DNA of 64,000 nt from JACQXM01 sp964569425 (GCA_964569425.1 CAZMVD010000008.1:1-64000), one strand, 5' to 3'; positions 34,081 through 45,572 are shown, counted from the stretch's first letter. Numbers and translations are program-made. Notes: generated by a model from the sequence alone, not told the origin.

Positions 34081-35313
34081 TTGCTGACGATACCGTTGAA
34101 AGGATGGACAGCGGCGCCGGGGGCCAGCGCGCCGTCGGTTCCGGCGCCTGCGCTGGCGGTGCGAACGCGGCTTGCCTCGGTGGACATTCTACGCGGCATC
34201 GTCATGGTGCTGATGCCGCTGGACCACCTGCGGGAGTATTTCGCGCATCGGGTGACGGCGCCGCATCCGGTAGAGTTTTCGGAAGCGGGCGCGGCGCTGT
34301 TTCTCACGCGGTGGCTCACGCATTTCTGCGCCCCGGCGTTCGCGTTTCTGGCGGGGACGGGCGCGTTTCTTTCGCTATCACGAGGCAAATCTCGGTCGCA
34401 GCTCTCCCGGTACCTCTTTTCACGCGGTGCGTTTCTGGCATTGCTCGACCCGACGGTGATGAAGTTCTTCTGGTCTTTCAATCTGAACTATCGCTATACG
34501 GAAGTCGGGATCTTGTGGGTCATCGGATGGTCGTTGATGGCGCTGGCGGCGCTGGTTCACCTTCCCCGCTGGGCGGCGTTGCTCTTCAGCGTGTCGATCA
34601 TCGCGGGGCACAACGCGCTCGACGGGATTCGCCCGGAGTCGTTCGGAGCATGGGCGCCGCTGTGGAACCTGTTGCACGTGCAGGGTCAGGTCGAGGTGAT
34701 CACGGGATTCAAGGTGTGGGTGGTCTATCCGCTGGTGCCGTGGATCGGCGTGGCCGCCGGGGGCTATGTCTTCGGGTCGCTGGTGGCGGATGAGGCGGGA
34801 ATGCTCCGGCGGCGACGTGTGTTGTTTGTGGGGGTGGCGATTTCGGCCGTGTTTGTGTGGCTGCGGTGGTGGAACGTTTACGGCGATCCGCGTCCGTGGA
34901 CCGAACAGCCGCAGGGGGTGTGGACGCTGTTTTCGTTTCTGCACTGCACGAAGTTTCCGACGTCGCTGCTGTTTTTGTGCATGACGCTGGGGCCGGCGAT
35001 TGCGGCGCTGGCGATGGTGGAGCGACTGCCGGCGCGGATGGGTCAGTGGCTCGCGACGTTGGGTCGCGTTCCGTTGTTTTATTACCTGGTGCACATCCCT
35101 TTGATTCACGTGCTGGCGATCATCATTGCGCACCTCACGCTGGGATCGGAGGTGATGCGGAGTGCGACCACGAGTCCGCCGCCGGGCTGGGGATTCGGCC
35201 TTCCGGTCATTTACCTGTTGTGGTTGGGTGTGGTGCTGGCGATGTTTCCGGCGTGCCGCTGGTTTGCCGGCGTGAAGCAGCGTCGCACCGAGTGGTGGTT
35301 GGGGTATCTGTGA
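34081..35313 (+). CDS. DUF1624-like multipass acyltransferase-type membrane protein
   Basis: 410 residues from TTG 34081 (GGAAGG ~7 bases upstream); the frame opens earlier, but through a terminator. RLASVDILRGIVMVLMPLDHLREYF at the N-terminus and THFCAPAFAFLAGTGAFLSLSRGKSRSQLSRYLFSRG are hallmarks of DUF1624 / heparan-alpha-glucosaminide N-acetyltransferase-like proteins. About ten hydrophobic segments. Such proteins may transfer acetyl groups to sugars across the membrane; the substrate here is unknown. It sits inside the Tad locus between tadE and cpaB but has no known pilus role. Confidence 0.78.
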   Translation: MLTIPLKGWTAAPGASAPSVPAPALAVRTRLASVDILRGIVMVLMPLDHLREYFAHRVTAPHPVEFSEAGAALFLTRWLTHFCAPAFAFLAGTGAFLSLSRGKSRSQLSRYLFSRGAFLALLDPTVMKFFWSFNLNYRYTEVGILWVIGWSLMALAALVHLPRWAALLFSVSIIAGHNALDGIRPESFGAWAPLWNLLHVQGQVEVITGFKVWVVYPLVPWIGVAAGGYVFGSLVADEAGMLRRRRVLFVGVAISAVFVWLRWWNVYGDPRPWTEQPQGVWTLFSFLHCTKFPTSLLFLCMTLGPAIAALAMVERLPARMGQWLATLGRVPLFYYLVHIPLIHVLAIIIAHLTLGSEVMRSATTSPPPGWGFGLPVIYLLWLGVVLAMFPACRWFAGVKQRRTEWWLGYL

Positions 35314-35642
35314 GTTGCGCTCCATCGTGGTCGACTGTGGCGCGGAAGGCATCGCGTTTCGAGGGATAGGGGGTGCGGGTGTCGCGGGCCGGGGCGCGGC
35401 GTTGACTGCTGCGCGCCATCGGGCGGAAAGTATCGGACCGGCAGAGTTTGCGCCGGGGCGTCGAAAATTCCGTAGCTGCGCAGCTGGAATGTGCCGACCA
35501 GTCATCCGATAAGCACGGAGGTTCCACGGGCGATGGATCGGGATGGTTCGGGCGCAAAGCGAACCGGGGTTCCGAACCGGATGCGGAGTGACGTACTCGC
35601 CATCCTCCGCGAGATTCCCGACGTGCGAGAAGAGGATCGAAC
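35314..35642. other. Intergenic region before cpaB
   Basis: 329 bases without a supported gene. It presumably carries the promoter for the cpaB-to-tadC unit. GAGAAGAGGATC just before the ATG at 35643 is a weak ribosome binding site. No clear -35/-10 pair or hairpin stands out. Confidence 0.35.
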
Positions 35643-36728
35643 ATGAAGAGCAAGGCAATTATCCCGCTGGTGCTGGGCCTGGGCGTTGGCCTGGTGGCCG
35701 TCAAGTTTCTGATGGACACGGTGAAGAAAGCCCAGGGTTCCAATACCCAGCAGACGCAGGTTACCGCGGTCCGGGCCAAGATGGACATTGAGGCGTTTCA
35801 GGAGATCACGCCGGACCTGGTGGAGCAAATCGAGACGGCGGCCAGCCCGCTGTTGCCCGCCGGCGACCGAATTGCCAAGTTGGAAGACGCCCTGGGGCGC
35901 GTGACGTCGAAAGCGATTCCCAAGCAGTCGCCGGTCCTGCAATCGATGCTGGCGCCGAAAGGCACGCCCGCAGGCATGTTCGGTCGAATTCCGTCGGGCT
36001 ACCGCGCGGTGTCGGTGAAGATCGATGAAGCGTCTGCGGTGGCCTACCAACTGAAGCCGGGCGACTGGGTTGACGTCGTCGTGGTCATGGACCTCGACAC
36101 CGGCAACCGCGGCCGGAAGAAGCAGACCATCGCGGAAGTGATTCTGCAGCACGTTCAGGTGGGCGCGGTGGGGCAGATCACCGGGGCCGCTTCGGGATCG
36201 GCCGATTCGAGAGTGAAGCCGGCCAAGTCGGTGACGCTGATCGTTGCCGAGGAAGACGTGCCGAAGCTGCACCTGGCGGGGACTCGAGGGAAGATCACGC
36301 TGGCGATGCGTGGTGCCGACGACCAGGTATCGGACCGGCCGCTGGTTGCGGACAGCGATCAGGTGTTCAGGTTCCTGAATGAGGATCCGATCGAAGTGCC
36401 ACCGCCGGCGACGACGATCACATCGTTGACGACGGAGCCGGCGCAGCCGATTGAGATGCCGCACGGTGTGACGGTTTTCTACGGTGCACCGCGCGGCCTG
36501 AAGGTCGAGCAGACGACGTTTTCGAACAAGGATTCGCGGATGATCGTGGAACAGGGCGAAGGGCGCGGAAGTCGTACGTCCGCATTGCTCAATCGTCCGG
36601 GTCGTTCCAGCGGCGCGCCGGCGCGACCGGCGGCGCCGGTGCCGCCCTTGCCGACGCCGGAAGCGAATCCTCAGGATGAGTACACCGGGCCGGGTGACGA
36701 AAACGGCGGCGCAAACGAGGACGAATAG
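35643..36728 (+). CDS. cpaB: Flp pilus assembly protein CpaB/RcpC
   Basis: 361 residues. The N-terminal membrane anchor (IIPLVLGLGVGLVAVKFLM) is followed by a SAF-like/CpaB region with VTSKAIPKQSPVL, GYRAVSVKIDEASAVAYQLKPGDWVDVVVVMD and VTLIVAEEDVPKLHLAGTRGKITLAMR, all typical for CpaB/RcpC, a periplasmic partner of the secretin. The C-terminal ~110 residues are Pro/Ala-rich and acidic. The next gene (cpaC) begins 36 bases later. Confidence 0.88.
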   Translation: MKSKAIIPLVLGLGVGLVAVKFLMDTVKKAQGSNTQQTQVTAVRAKMDIEAFQEITPDLVEQIETAASPLLPAGDRIAKLEDALGRVTSKAIPKQSPVLQSMLAPKGTPAGMFGRIPSGYRAVSVKIDEASAVAYQLKPGDWVDVVVVMDLDTGNRGRKKQTIAEVILQHVQVGAVGQITGAASGSADSRVKPAKSVTLIVAEEDVPKLHLAGTRGKITLAMRGADDQVSDRPLVADSDQVFRFLNEDPIEVPPPATTITSLTTEPAQPIEMPHGVTVFYGAPRGLKVEQTTFSNKDSRMIVEQGEGRGSRTSALLNRPGRSSGAPARPAAPVPPLPTPEANPQDEYTGPGDENGGANEDE

Positions 36729-36764
36729 TTGACGTGTCGAAGGGTCAGGGAACCCGTGCAGGAC

Positions 36765-38297
36765 ATGACGAAGATGAACAAAATGATGACAACGGTACGA
36801 ACAACGGCAACGATGGTGAGCCTTCTGGCGGCATGGGCCATGCCGAGCGGCGTGTACGCCCAGGCGAGCGGCGAGTTCCAGGCATCCATCGTGGACATGA
36901 CCGCCGCCTCTCGGAGCGTTTCGGTGCCGCTGAACCGCAGCGTCATCATCAAGACGACAGTGGAGGTATCGCGTGCGGACGTGGTTTCGGCTGAGATTGC
37001 GCTGGTGCAGCCGGTGAGTCCGACGGAGCTGCTGGTCACGGGGAAGAACTACGGGCAGACCCACGTGGTTCTGTGGGACAAGGCCAACAAGCAGTACTTG
37101 CTGGACGTCAGCGTGGAGGTTGACCTGAAACGGCTCAACGACGCGCTGCGGGGTATCGATCCGTTGTCGAGTGCGGAAGCGCGCTCGATCATGGGCAATA
37201 TCGTACTGATGGGCTCGGTGACCAGCGCGGAGCGTGCCAAGCGCATGGTGGAGCTTGCGCAACTGCTGGTGCCCGCGGTCGAGGGGCGCGGCGGCCCCAT
37301 GGTCCAGAACCACCTTGACGTGGCCGGTGAACAGCAGGTTCTGCTTCGTTGCGTGGTTGCGGAGATGAACCGTCGGGCGGTTCGCGATCTGGGAGTAAAC
37401 GGTTTTCTGGCGGGGGACGATTTCAAGGACGCCTTCCTTGTCAACCAGATCGGCGGCATCAATCCGATCAACATCGGCGCGGCGGCGGCGGCGGAAGCCA
37501 CGAGCCGGATTCCGTTTCTAACCGGTGCAGAAGGCATTCCACTGCTGGACGCCACAACGCTTTCGCTGGGGTTTCCGCGCGTGCAAATGCAGTTGTTCAT
37601 CCGGGCGATGGCCGACAACCAGTTGGCCAGCATTCTGGCCGAGCCGAACCTGGTGGCGATCAGCGGGGAGACGGCGAGTTTTCTGGCGGGCGGCGAGTTT
37701 CCCATTCCGGTTCCGCAGGGCAATCAGCAGGTCACGATTCAGTTCCGCGAGTTCGGTGTGCGATTGAACTTCACGCCGGTGGTCAAGTCGCACCAGCGCA
37801 TCCGGTTGCGGGTGGCGCCGGAAGTATCGGAGCTGGATTTCTCGAGCGCCGTGCAGATCGAAGGGTTTGTGGTTCCCGGACTGACCTCGCGGGCGACGGA
37901 GACGACGGTAGAGATTGGCAACGGCCAGACGATCGCGATTGCCGGCCTGCTGAACGAGCAGATTCGCGGCGTATCGAGTCGCGTTCCGGGCATCGGCGAC
38001 GTGCCGATTCTCGGAGCCTTGTTTCGGTCCGTTAATTTCCAGCGATCCTTGAGCGAACTGGTGATCCTGGTCACGCCGGAGTTGGTTGCGCCGCTGGATG
38101 CCCACCAGCGCATCCGCCTGCCGAACGAAGATTTGCGGACCCCCGACGCCTACGAACTTTATATGTTAGGCTTGCTGGAGGGATCCGCGAGTGCGGAGGG
38201 ACCGGCGTCCCCCGAGGACGGTCTGGCAACCGCGAGTCTGCTTCGCTCGCAGCCTGATCTGGTTTCGCTACACGGGCCATGGGGGTACACGGAATAG
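36765..38297 (+). CDS. cpaC: Tad pilus secretin CpaC/RcpA
   Basis: 510 residues from ATG 36765. The signal peptide ends in SGVYAQA. An N-terminal pilus-formation domain follows (SVSVPLNRSVIIKTTVEVSRADVVSAEIALVQP, then LLVTGKNYGQTHVVLWD), then a BON-like region (AEARSIMGNIVLMGSVTSAERAK). The secretin domain runs from about residue 300 to 430: LAGGEFPIPVP, VRLNFTPVV, RLRVAPEVSELD, IAIAGLLNEQIRG, VPGIGDVPILGALFRS and ELVILVTPELV. Forms the outer-membrane pore for the Flp pilus. Co-transcribed with cpaB. Confidence 0.93.
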   Translation: MTKMNKMMTTVRTTATMVSLLAAWAMPSGVYAQASGEFQASIVDMTAASRSVSVPLNRSVIIKTTVEVSRADVVSAEIALVQPVSPTELLVTGKNYGQTHVVLWDKANKQYLLDVSVEVDLKRLNDALRGIDPLSSAEARSIMGNIVLMGSVTSAERAKRMVELAQLLVPAVEGRGGPMVQNHLDVAGEQQVLLRCVVAEMNRRAVRDLGVNGFLAGDDFKDAFLVNQIGGINPINIGAAAAAEATSRIPFLTGAEGIPLLDATTLSLGFPRVQMQLFIRAMADNQLASILAEPNLVAISGETASFLAGGEFPIPVPQGNQQVTIQFREFGVRLNFTPVVKSHQRIRLRVAPEVSELDFSSAVQIEGFVVPGLTSRATETTVEIGNGQTIAIAGLLNEQIRGVSSRVPGIGDVPILGALFRSVNFQRSLSELVILVTPELVAPLDAHQRIRLPNEDLRTPDAYELYMLGLLEGSASAEGPASPEDGLATASLLRSQPDLVSLHGPWGYTE

Positions 38298-38424
38298 CGT
38301 TACTGAGACGATGGACAAGTCATACGGTGCGCCTTGCCCTGATGGAGGCGATCGACTCGCGCCGCAATTCTGATCGTGGGCTGTAGCCCAGGTCGAGGGG
38401 ACCAATTGGTGGGAGGGAAAGAAG

Positions 38425-40263
38425 ATGCAAGCGTACGAGAAAGTGGAGAGACAGCACGGTCGTCGGCGGGCGGTGATTGCCGTGCAGATTGCCGTGATCG
38501 GGGTGGTTCTTCTCGGGTTTGCGGCCCTGACCTTTGACGTCGGGGCGGTGTACAACGCACGGGCGGACCTTCAACGGACCGCCGACTCCGCGGCGCTGGC
38601 GGCGGCGTCTCAATTGTCGGACTTCGAGTTCGGGAATCCGCAGGAACTGGCGCGCGAGGCGGCACGAGAATACACTGAGCGCAACCGGGTGATGGGCAAA
38701 CAGGTGACGCTCGATCCGGCCACCGACGTGGTGTTCGGAAGGGCGAGCCTCGATCCGGCAACCGGTCAATACGATTTTACGCCGACGGATATCCTGCCGG
38801 ATGCGGTGCAGGTGCGGGTGCGGCACACCAACGACTCGCCGAACGGGGCGGTGTCGCTCTATTTTGCGCGCATATTCGGCAAGACTGGCACGCAGTTGTC
38901 GGCGGAGGCGCTGGCGATCATTGCGCCGCGGGACATCGCGATCGTGGCCGATCTGTCGGGTTCGCACAACGATGATAGCGAGCTGCGGAACTATCAGCTC
39001 ACTGAAATCAACATGTTCGACGTGTGGAACGACCTTCCGGGCGGCGATGACGATATTCCGGCGTGCGAGGGTGTGGCCTGCGACAGCGGGCAGACCTGCG
39101 TGGGCGGGACGTGCATGTCCGCGGGTCCGGGCGCTCAGTCGGGTCCGACCTGGGGGGTGATGGATGACCTGGGATTCGGTACGGAGCCGATCACCACGTC
39201 GTACGATCCGACCACCGACCCGGGGCTCGTATACCTACCGTACAACCAGAACTGGTCGAACGCGCAAATCGAAAGCTTGCTGTTTGCCCGTGGTTACAAC
39301 GCGTCGGAAGTCAGCGCTTTGATGAGCAAGGCGAACGACTCCGGCGGGGCGTGGCCCTATCGCACGGCCGTGGCGCTGGGTCTGGCCGAGTGGAACAGCG
39401 GCATCGCCGGCGGACGCTGGACGACGACCGGCGGTTCGGGAGGCAACGGCAACACCGCGGTGGGCAGTTCGGAGCTGGTGTGGACGGAAGGGATTCTGAG
39501 TCGGTCGGCTTCTCAGTCGACCAGCATCTGGCTGGACTACATCAACAACTACGCCAACAAGACGACGACCTATATGTACGATGCCAATCCGGCGTTTCGA
39601 TATCGGTTCGGCGTCAAGACATTTCTCAATTATTTGATGGAACGTCGCGCTGCGCATAATCAAACGCCTGAACTGGCCAATGTGCCTACGCAACCGATGG
39701 AAGCGGTGAAGGACGCCGTGGGCTTCTTGACCGGACTGCTGGACAGTCTGGACACTGACGACCGGCTGTCGCTGGAGATTTATGGGACGACAGCGCGACA
39801 TGAAGTCGACCTGACCCACGATTATTTCGAGATCAGTGATCGGCTCCATGCCATGCAAGCTTCGCATTATGACTCGTACACGAATACCGGCGGGGGCATC
39901 CAGAAGGCGGTGGCCGAGCTGACCGGGCCGCGAGCGCGAGGCTCTGCGCGCAAGGTGATTCTGCTGCTGACTGACGGCAACGCGAACTGCGACGCCTCGG
40001 GATCCTGCGGGTTGAAAGAGGACCATCTGGTGGGCGGAAACGAGTTCGCGTTGGCCGCTGCGCGAGATGCCGTGGCGCAGGGAATTCGCATCGTGGCGGT
40101 GAGCGTGGGTGCCGACGCCAATGCGGACTTGATGCGTCAGATAGCCGATATAGGCCAAGGCGAGCACTTCCACGCGGAAGGCTCGATCGCAGAGTACAGT
40201 CAGCAACTACGGGACATTTTCGAGCGTATTGGAGGTCGCCGATCAGTGGAGTTGATTCGCTGA
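38425..40263 (+). CDS. tadG: TadG-like pilus protein with von Willebrand factor A domain
   Basis: 612 residues. N-terminal TadG helix: RRRAVIAVQIAVIGVVLLGFAALTFDVGAVYNARADLQRTADSAALAAA. The vWA domain begins IAIVADLSGSHNDDSE with the metal-binding DxSxS motif. It resumes after about 210 residues: MEAVKDAVGFLTGLLDSLDTDDRLSLEIYGT, then NTGGGIQKAVAELTG and KVILLLTDGNAN, the Thr and Asp MIDAS positions. The insertion includes a small Cys-rich loop (CEGVACDSGQTCVGGTC). TadG proteins are envelope-anchored; those with vWA domains may act as pilus-tip adhesins or assembly factors. Confidence 0.86.
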   Translation: MQAYEKVERQHGRRRAVIAVQIAVIGVVLLGFAALTFDVGAVYNARADLQRTADSAALAAASQLSDFEFGNPQELAREAAREYTERNRVMGKQVTLDPATDVVFGRASLDPATGQYDFTPTDILPDAVQVRVRHTNDSPNGAVSLYFARIFGKTGTQLSAEALAIIAPRDIAIVADLSGSHNDDSELRNYQLTEINMFDVWNDLPGGDDDIPACEGVACDSGQTCVGGTCMSAGPGAQSGPTWGVMDDLGFGTEPITTSYDPTTDPGLVYLPYNQNWSNAQIESLLFARGYNASEVSALMSKANDSGGAWPYRTAVALGLAEWNSGIAGGRWTTTGGSGGNGNTAVGSSELVWTEGILSRSASQSTSIWLDYINNYANKTTTYMYDANPAFRYRFGVKTFLNYLMERRAAHNQTPELANVPTQPMEAVKDAVGFLTGLLDSLDTDDRLSLEIYGTTARHEVDLTHDYFEISDRLHAMQASHYDSYTNTGGGIQKAVAELTGPRARGSARKVILLLTDGNANCDASGSCGLKEDHLVGGNEFALAAARDAVAQGIRIVAVSVGADANADLMRQIADIGQGEHFHAEGSIAEYSQQLRDIFERIGGRRSVELIR

Positions 40264-40383
40264 CGGTGCCGTCGTTGACCCCGCGCGGCGCGGGACGCTC
40301 CGTCGGGCGGCTCGGCGACATGTAAGCCGCCAGCCGTGAGAGGGTTCCGGGCAGTTCGCCAGAAGGAGCGTTAACCGCGGCTC

Positions 40384-41574
40384 ATGGCGCAGGACGTCAA
40401 GTTTATTGTCTATAACGGGGAGGAGCAGCACGCGGCCCAGTTTCGCGCGCTGCTCCTCGCCTATGATAACGTGAAGATCGTCGCCGAGGTGGACGAATCG
40501 GCGCTGCTATCGCAGGCGGTCCGGCAGTTTCCGGTCGACGTGGTTTTCGCCAATCTGGACCCCGCGCCGGAGGCGGTGCTGCCGGCGTTGTCGGAGTTAT
40601 TGGCCGCCGCACCCCACCTGACCATTTTCGCCACCAGCGAAGCCACCGATGGTCCATTGATCCTGAAGATCATGCGACTGGGCGTGCGCGAGTTTCTTCC
40701 CAAGCCGATCGACGCCGGCGCCCTTTCGGAAGCCCTTCAGAAATTGCTGGCCCATCGCAGCGAATCGGTTTCGATGGGAACGCTGATCACGGTGATGGGC
40801 GCGGCGGGCGGGGTCGGCGCATCAATGCTGGGTACAAACCTGGCGGTGGAACTGGCCGCACTGGCCAAGGGACAGGTGACCATTGTCGATTTGGACTACC
40901 GTTTCGGCCAGGTGGCGACGCTGCTCGACGTGGAACCGACCTATACGGTTGCGGACCTTTGCAATACCCCAGAGCAACTGGAAGCCAGCGTTGTCGAGCG
41001 TGCGCTGGTCAAGCACAGCAGCGGGGTGCAGGTTTTGAGCCGTCCGGCGAGTTTTGCGCAGGCGGACACGATTACCGCGGCATCGTGCGTGGGTTTGTTA
41101 TCGTCCCTGCTGCAAATGAATGAATACGTGGTGGTGGATGGTCCGATACGCTCTGACCTGAGCGCCAAGTCGGTTCTGGATCTTTCCGACGTGCACTTGC
41201 TGATGGTTCAGTTGCTGGTGCCGACGGTGCGAAACGCGGCACGAATTCTGGAGGGGATGCGCGACGGCGGCTTCAACCTTGACCGAGTCCGCCTGGTGTG
41301 TAACCGCACGGGGCGCGAATCGGCGTCGCTTTCGGTGGATGACGTTGCGGAGACGCTCAATCTCAAGCCGTTTGCGTGCATTCCGGACGACTGGCCCACG
41401 GTCAGCGGGATAATGAACCTCGGGGAGACGCTGGCGAGCCAGGGTCCGAAAAGCAAGGTTCGTCAAGCGGTGCGTGAATTGGCCGAGCGGCTGCATCAGC
41501 CGCCCGCGGGGTCCGATGATAAGGATACGAAGAAATCCGGCGGGTTGATCGGGCGGATCTTTTCCCATTCGTAA
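40384..41574 (+). CDS. cpaE: Tad pilus localisation ATPase-like protein CpaE/TadZ
   Basis: 396 residues. N-terminal receiver-like domain (residues ~5-125: VDVVFANLDPAPEAV, ATDGPLILKIMRLGVREFLPKPID) and a C-terminal MinD/ParA-like ATPase. The P-loop reads GAAGGVGASMLGTNLAVELA, without the usual Lys, so ATP hydrolysis may be lost, as reported for some TadZ proteins. IVDLDYRFGQVATLLD and VRLVCNRTGR are later ParA-type motifs. CpaE places the pilus machinery at a cell pole. First of the cytoplasmic ATPase genes; cpaF follows. Confidence 0.9.
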   Translation: MAQDVKFIVYNGEEQHAAQFRALLLAYDNVKIVAEVDESALLSQAVRQFPVDVVFANLDPAPEAVLPALSELLAAAPHLTIFATSEATDGPLILKIMRLGVREFLPKPIDAGALSEALQKLLAHRSESVSMGTLITVMGAAGGVGASMLGTNLAVELAALAKGQVTIVDLDYRFGQVATLLDVEPTYTVADLCNTPEQLEASVVERALVKHSSGVQVLSRPASFAQADTITAASCVGLLSSLLQMNEYVVVDGPIRSDLSAKSVLDLSDVHLLMVQLLVPTVRNAARILEGMRDGGFNLDRVRLVCNRTGRESASLSVDDVAETLNLKPFACIPDDWPTVSGIMNLGETLASQGPKSKVRQAVRELAERLHQPPAGSDDKDTKKSGGLIGRIFSHS

Positions 41575-41691
41575 GCGCGCAGCCCATGACGCATGGATCG
41601 GCGCCTGCGGCCGGTGCAAGCGGGAATCAATGGCGCGCCGAGGCATGGCCTTCGGGGTCTACGGGAACACCAGCGGGGGAATGAATACGTT

Positions 41692-43140
<1,449 letters not shown>

Positions 43141-43164
43141 GCGCTACCGCGGAAGGACTGTCGT

Positions 43165-44199
43165 ATGTCACCGATATTCGCTGAGACCACGATCGCCGCA
43201 CCGACGGCGGTGCTGCTGCAAGCCGGGGCGGGGGGCATGGCGGTCTATGCACTTCCCGTCATCGGATCGATGCTGCTCTTTTATGGCATCTACCAGGTGG
43301 TGGTGGAGTCGCGGACCTCCAGCCGCCAACGGATGCAGGACCGGTTGCACGGCAAGCGGGCCAAGTCGGACAAGCCGACCGTCGATTCCATTCTTCGTCG
43401 CGGCGCGCTGGGACATTCGAAGAGCCTCGCCGATTCGCTGATGGGCGGATTGAGCGTTGTTCCCAAGGTACAGGTGCTGCTGGACCAGGCGGACGTGCAC
43501 TGGTCGGCGGCGCAGGTGATGCTGAATCTCGCGGCGGGGGCGCTGCTGGCGAGTGTGGCCCTGTTTGCGCTGGGGATCAATCTCCTGGTCGCCGTGGGTT
43601 GCGGTCTGGCGGTCATCGGTCTGCCGCTGATCGTCCTCAATTTCATTCGCCGGCGGCGGATGATGAAACTTACCAGTCAGCTTCCGGACGTTTTCGACAT
43701 GATGGGTCAGGCTTTGCGTGCGGGGCATTCGCTGGGCGGCGCCGTGCAGAACATCTATGAACAGATGCCACCGCCGATCGCCACTGAATTTGCCAAGGTG
43801 TATCACGAGCAGAACCTCGGCGTGAAGATCGAGGACGCGCTTCAATCCATGGCCAACCGGGTCGACTCGCTTGACGTTCGATTCTTCGTTACCGCGGTCA
43901 TCATCCAGCGCCAAACCGGCGGCGACCTGGCGGAAGTGCTTGATAACATCAGCAGTGTCATTCGCGAGCGCATCGAACTCGCCGGTCTGGTCCGCGGACT
44001 GACGGCCGAGGGCCGATTGTCGGGGTGGGTGCTGTTCTCGCTCCCCCTGGCGGTCTTTCTGGCGATGTTGCAGCTCAACCCCGATTACGCCAGCGTGTTG
44101 CTGGAGGATCCCAAGGGGCAGTTGATGCTGATGGTCGCTGCCGGGATGCAGTTGATGGGCATCGCGATGATCCGCTGGATCGTCAATATCAAAGTGTAG
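43165..44199 (+). CDS. tadB: Tad inner-membrane platform protein TadB
   Basis: 344 residues. N-terminal hydrophobic segment, a cytoplasmic stretch, paired membrane helices (AAGALLASVALFALGINLLVAVGCGLAVIGLPLIVLNF), then the GspF/T2SSF domain: LPDVFDMMGQALRAGHSLGGAVQNIYEQMPPPIATEFAKVY, DALQSMANRVDSLDVRFFVTAVIIQRQTGGDLAEVLDNISSVIRER. Two more helices end the protein. Works with TadC as platform under the CpaF ATPase. Confidence 0.92.
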   Translation: MSPIFAETTIAAPTAVLLQAGAGGMAVYALPVIGSMLLFYGIYQVVVESRTSSRQRMQDRLHGKRAKSDKPTVDSILRRGALGHSKSLADSLMGGLSVVPKVQVLLDQADVHWSAAQVMLNLAAGALLASVALFALGINLLVAVGCGLAVIGLPLIVLNFIRRRRMMKLTSQLPDVFDMMGQALRAGHSLGGAVQNIYEQMPPPIATEFAKVYHEQNLGVKIEDALQSMANRVDSLDVRFFVTAVIIQRQTGGDLAEVLDNISSVIRERIELAGLVRGLTAEGRLSGWVLFSLPLAVFLAMLQLNPDYASVLLEDPKGQLMLMVAAGMQLMGIAMIRWIVNIKV

Positions 44200-44376
44200 G
44201 TCGTGAACGAAAGTCATTGCGAACTCGCGCCTTCTGATTTCAAGGGGTCCATCGGACCCAAGATTGCGGAGCCCGGCCGTCATGCGGGTTCGCCATGGCG
44301 GGCGGCTATTGCGGCGACGCCGGGGCCAGCGGTCGGGGGCGCGTCCTTCTGCGCGGTAGAGCGGAGTAACTGAACC

Positions 44377-45315
44377 ATGACCAGCGTGTACCTCATTGCC
44401 TTGATGCTGGCCGGCGCCGTGGGCCTCGTGATCTACGCCCTGCTTCCGAAGAAGAACTCGGAAGAGGACACGATCAAGCGGCGTATGACCGGACGCAGCG
44501 CCCAGCAGAACGTGGCCAACATCCGGCAGCAGGCCAAGGAGTCGGTGGCTAAGCGGGTGATGCAGTCCGTTGCGCCTATCGCCGTGCGCCCCGTGATGGT
44601 CACCAGCGCTGAGGAAATGTCGAAGCTGCGCATGAAGCTGGCCAATGCGGGCTTCCGCGGTGAGGGTGTGGCGACGACGTTCCTGGCGTCCAAGACGGTC
44701 ATGGCGATCTGCCTGGCGATCATCGGGGCGATTTACGCCTGGTCGAAGGGTCAGCCGCTGCTGGATGGGATGGGTTCCACGCTGATCGGTGCGGGTGTGG
44801 GTTTTATGGCGCCGAACGTGTGGCTGAAGATGGCGATGCAGAAGCGGCAGGACCTGGTCCGCAAGGGTCTGCCCGACACGCTCGACATGCTGGTGATTTC
44901 CGTGGAATCGGGCCTGGGTCTTGACGCTGCGTTTCAGCGTGTCGGCGATGAGATGAAGGGCGTTCACCCGGCACTGGCGGAGGACCTTCAACTGGTCACG
45001 TTGGAATCACAGATGGGCATTCCACGGTCTGAAGCGCTGGCCAACTTTGCGACCCGCGCGGGCATTGAAGAGGCGCGATCGCTGGTGGGCGTGGTCAACC
45101 AGGCGGAACGCTTCGGAACAAGTATCGCCAGCGCGCTGCGGCGGCAGTCGGAAGCCTTGCGCGTCAAACGGCGCCAGGCGGCTGAAGAGCGTGCCCAGAA
45201 GACCACGGTCAAGCTGATGATGCCGCTGATTCTCTTCATTTTTCCCGCGATTCTGGTCGTGCTCGCGGGGCCGGCGGCGTTGCAGATGATCGAAACGCTC
45301 GGCGGCAATTTCTAG
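44377..45315 (+). CDS. tadC: Tad inner-membrane platform protein TadC
   Basis: 312 residues. Same GspF-like fold as TadB: an N-terminal membrane helix (LIALMLAGAVGLVIYALL), SEEMSKLRMKLANAGFRGEGVATTFLASKTVMAICLAIIGAIYAW, and the domain RKGLPDTLDMLVISVESGLGLDAAFQRVGDEMKGVHPALAEDLQLV, ending in a membrane helix (LMMPLILFIFPAILVVLAGPA). 177 bases separate it from tadB. Last gene of the pilus locus. Confidence 0.92.
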   Translation: MTSVYLIALMLAGAVGLVIYALLPKKNSEEDTIKRRMTGRSAQQNVANIRQQAKESVAKRVMQSVAPIAVRPVMVTSAEEMSKLRMKLANAGFRGEGVATTFLASKTVMAICLAIIGAIYAWSKGQPLLDGMGSTLIGAGVGFMAPNVWLKMAMQKRQDLVRKGLPDTLDMLVISVESGLGLDAAFQRVGDEMKGVHPALAEDLQLVTLESQMGIPRSEALANFATRAGIEEARSLVGVVNQAERFGTSIASALRRQSEALRVKRRQAAEERAQKTTVKLMMPLILFIFPAILVVLAGPAALQMIETLGGNF

Positions 45316-45572
45316 GAACCTCATTGGGTCATCACGTCAGCACCTGACCCGGCGAACGTTTGCCCTGGCGAATTCGGCTGGGTACATGCGGGGAATGCGC
45401 GCGGCGCCACCAAGTCCGGGTTGACCCCACTACGTCCGGTGCCTTAGGCTCTTCATCATTCAGGAAGTTCGCGGCGTGCGCACCCACCCGATCCTTCGGA
45501 AGCGCGGTGGATCGAGCGGCTGCCGCGGTCACTATTTCCTGGCAGATGGCGGCGGGCCGAGGGAGTGAAGCC

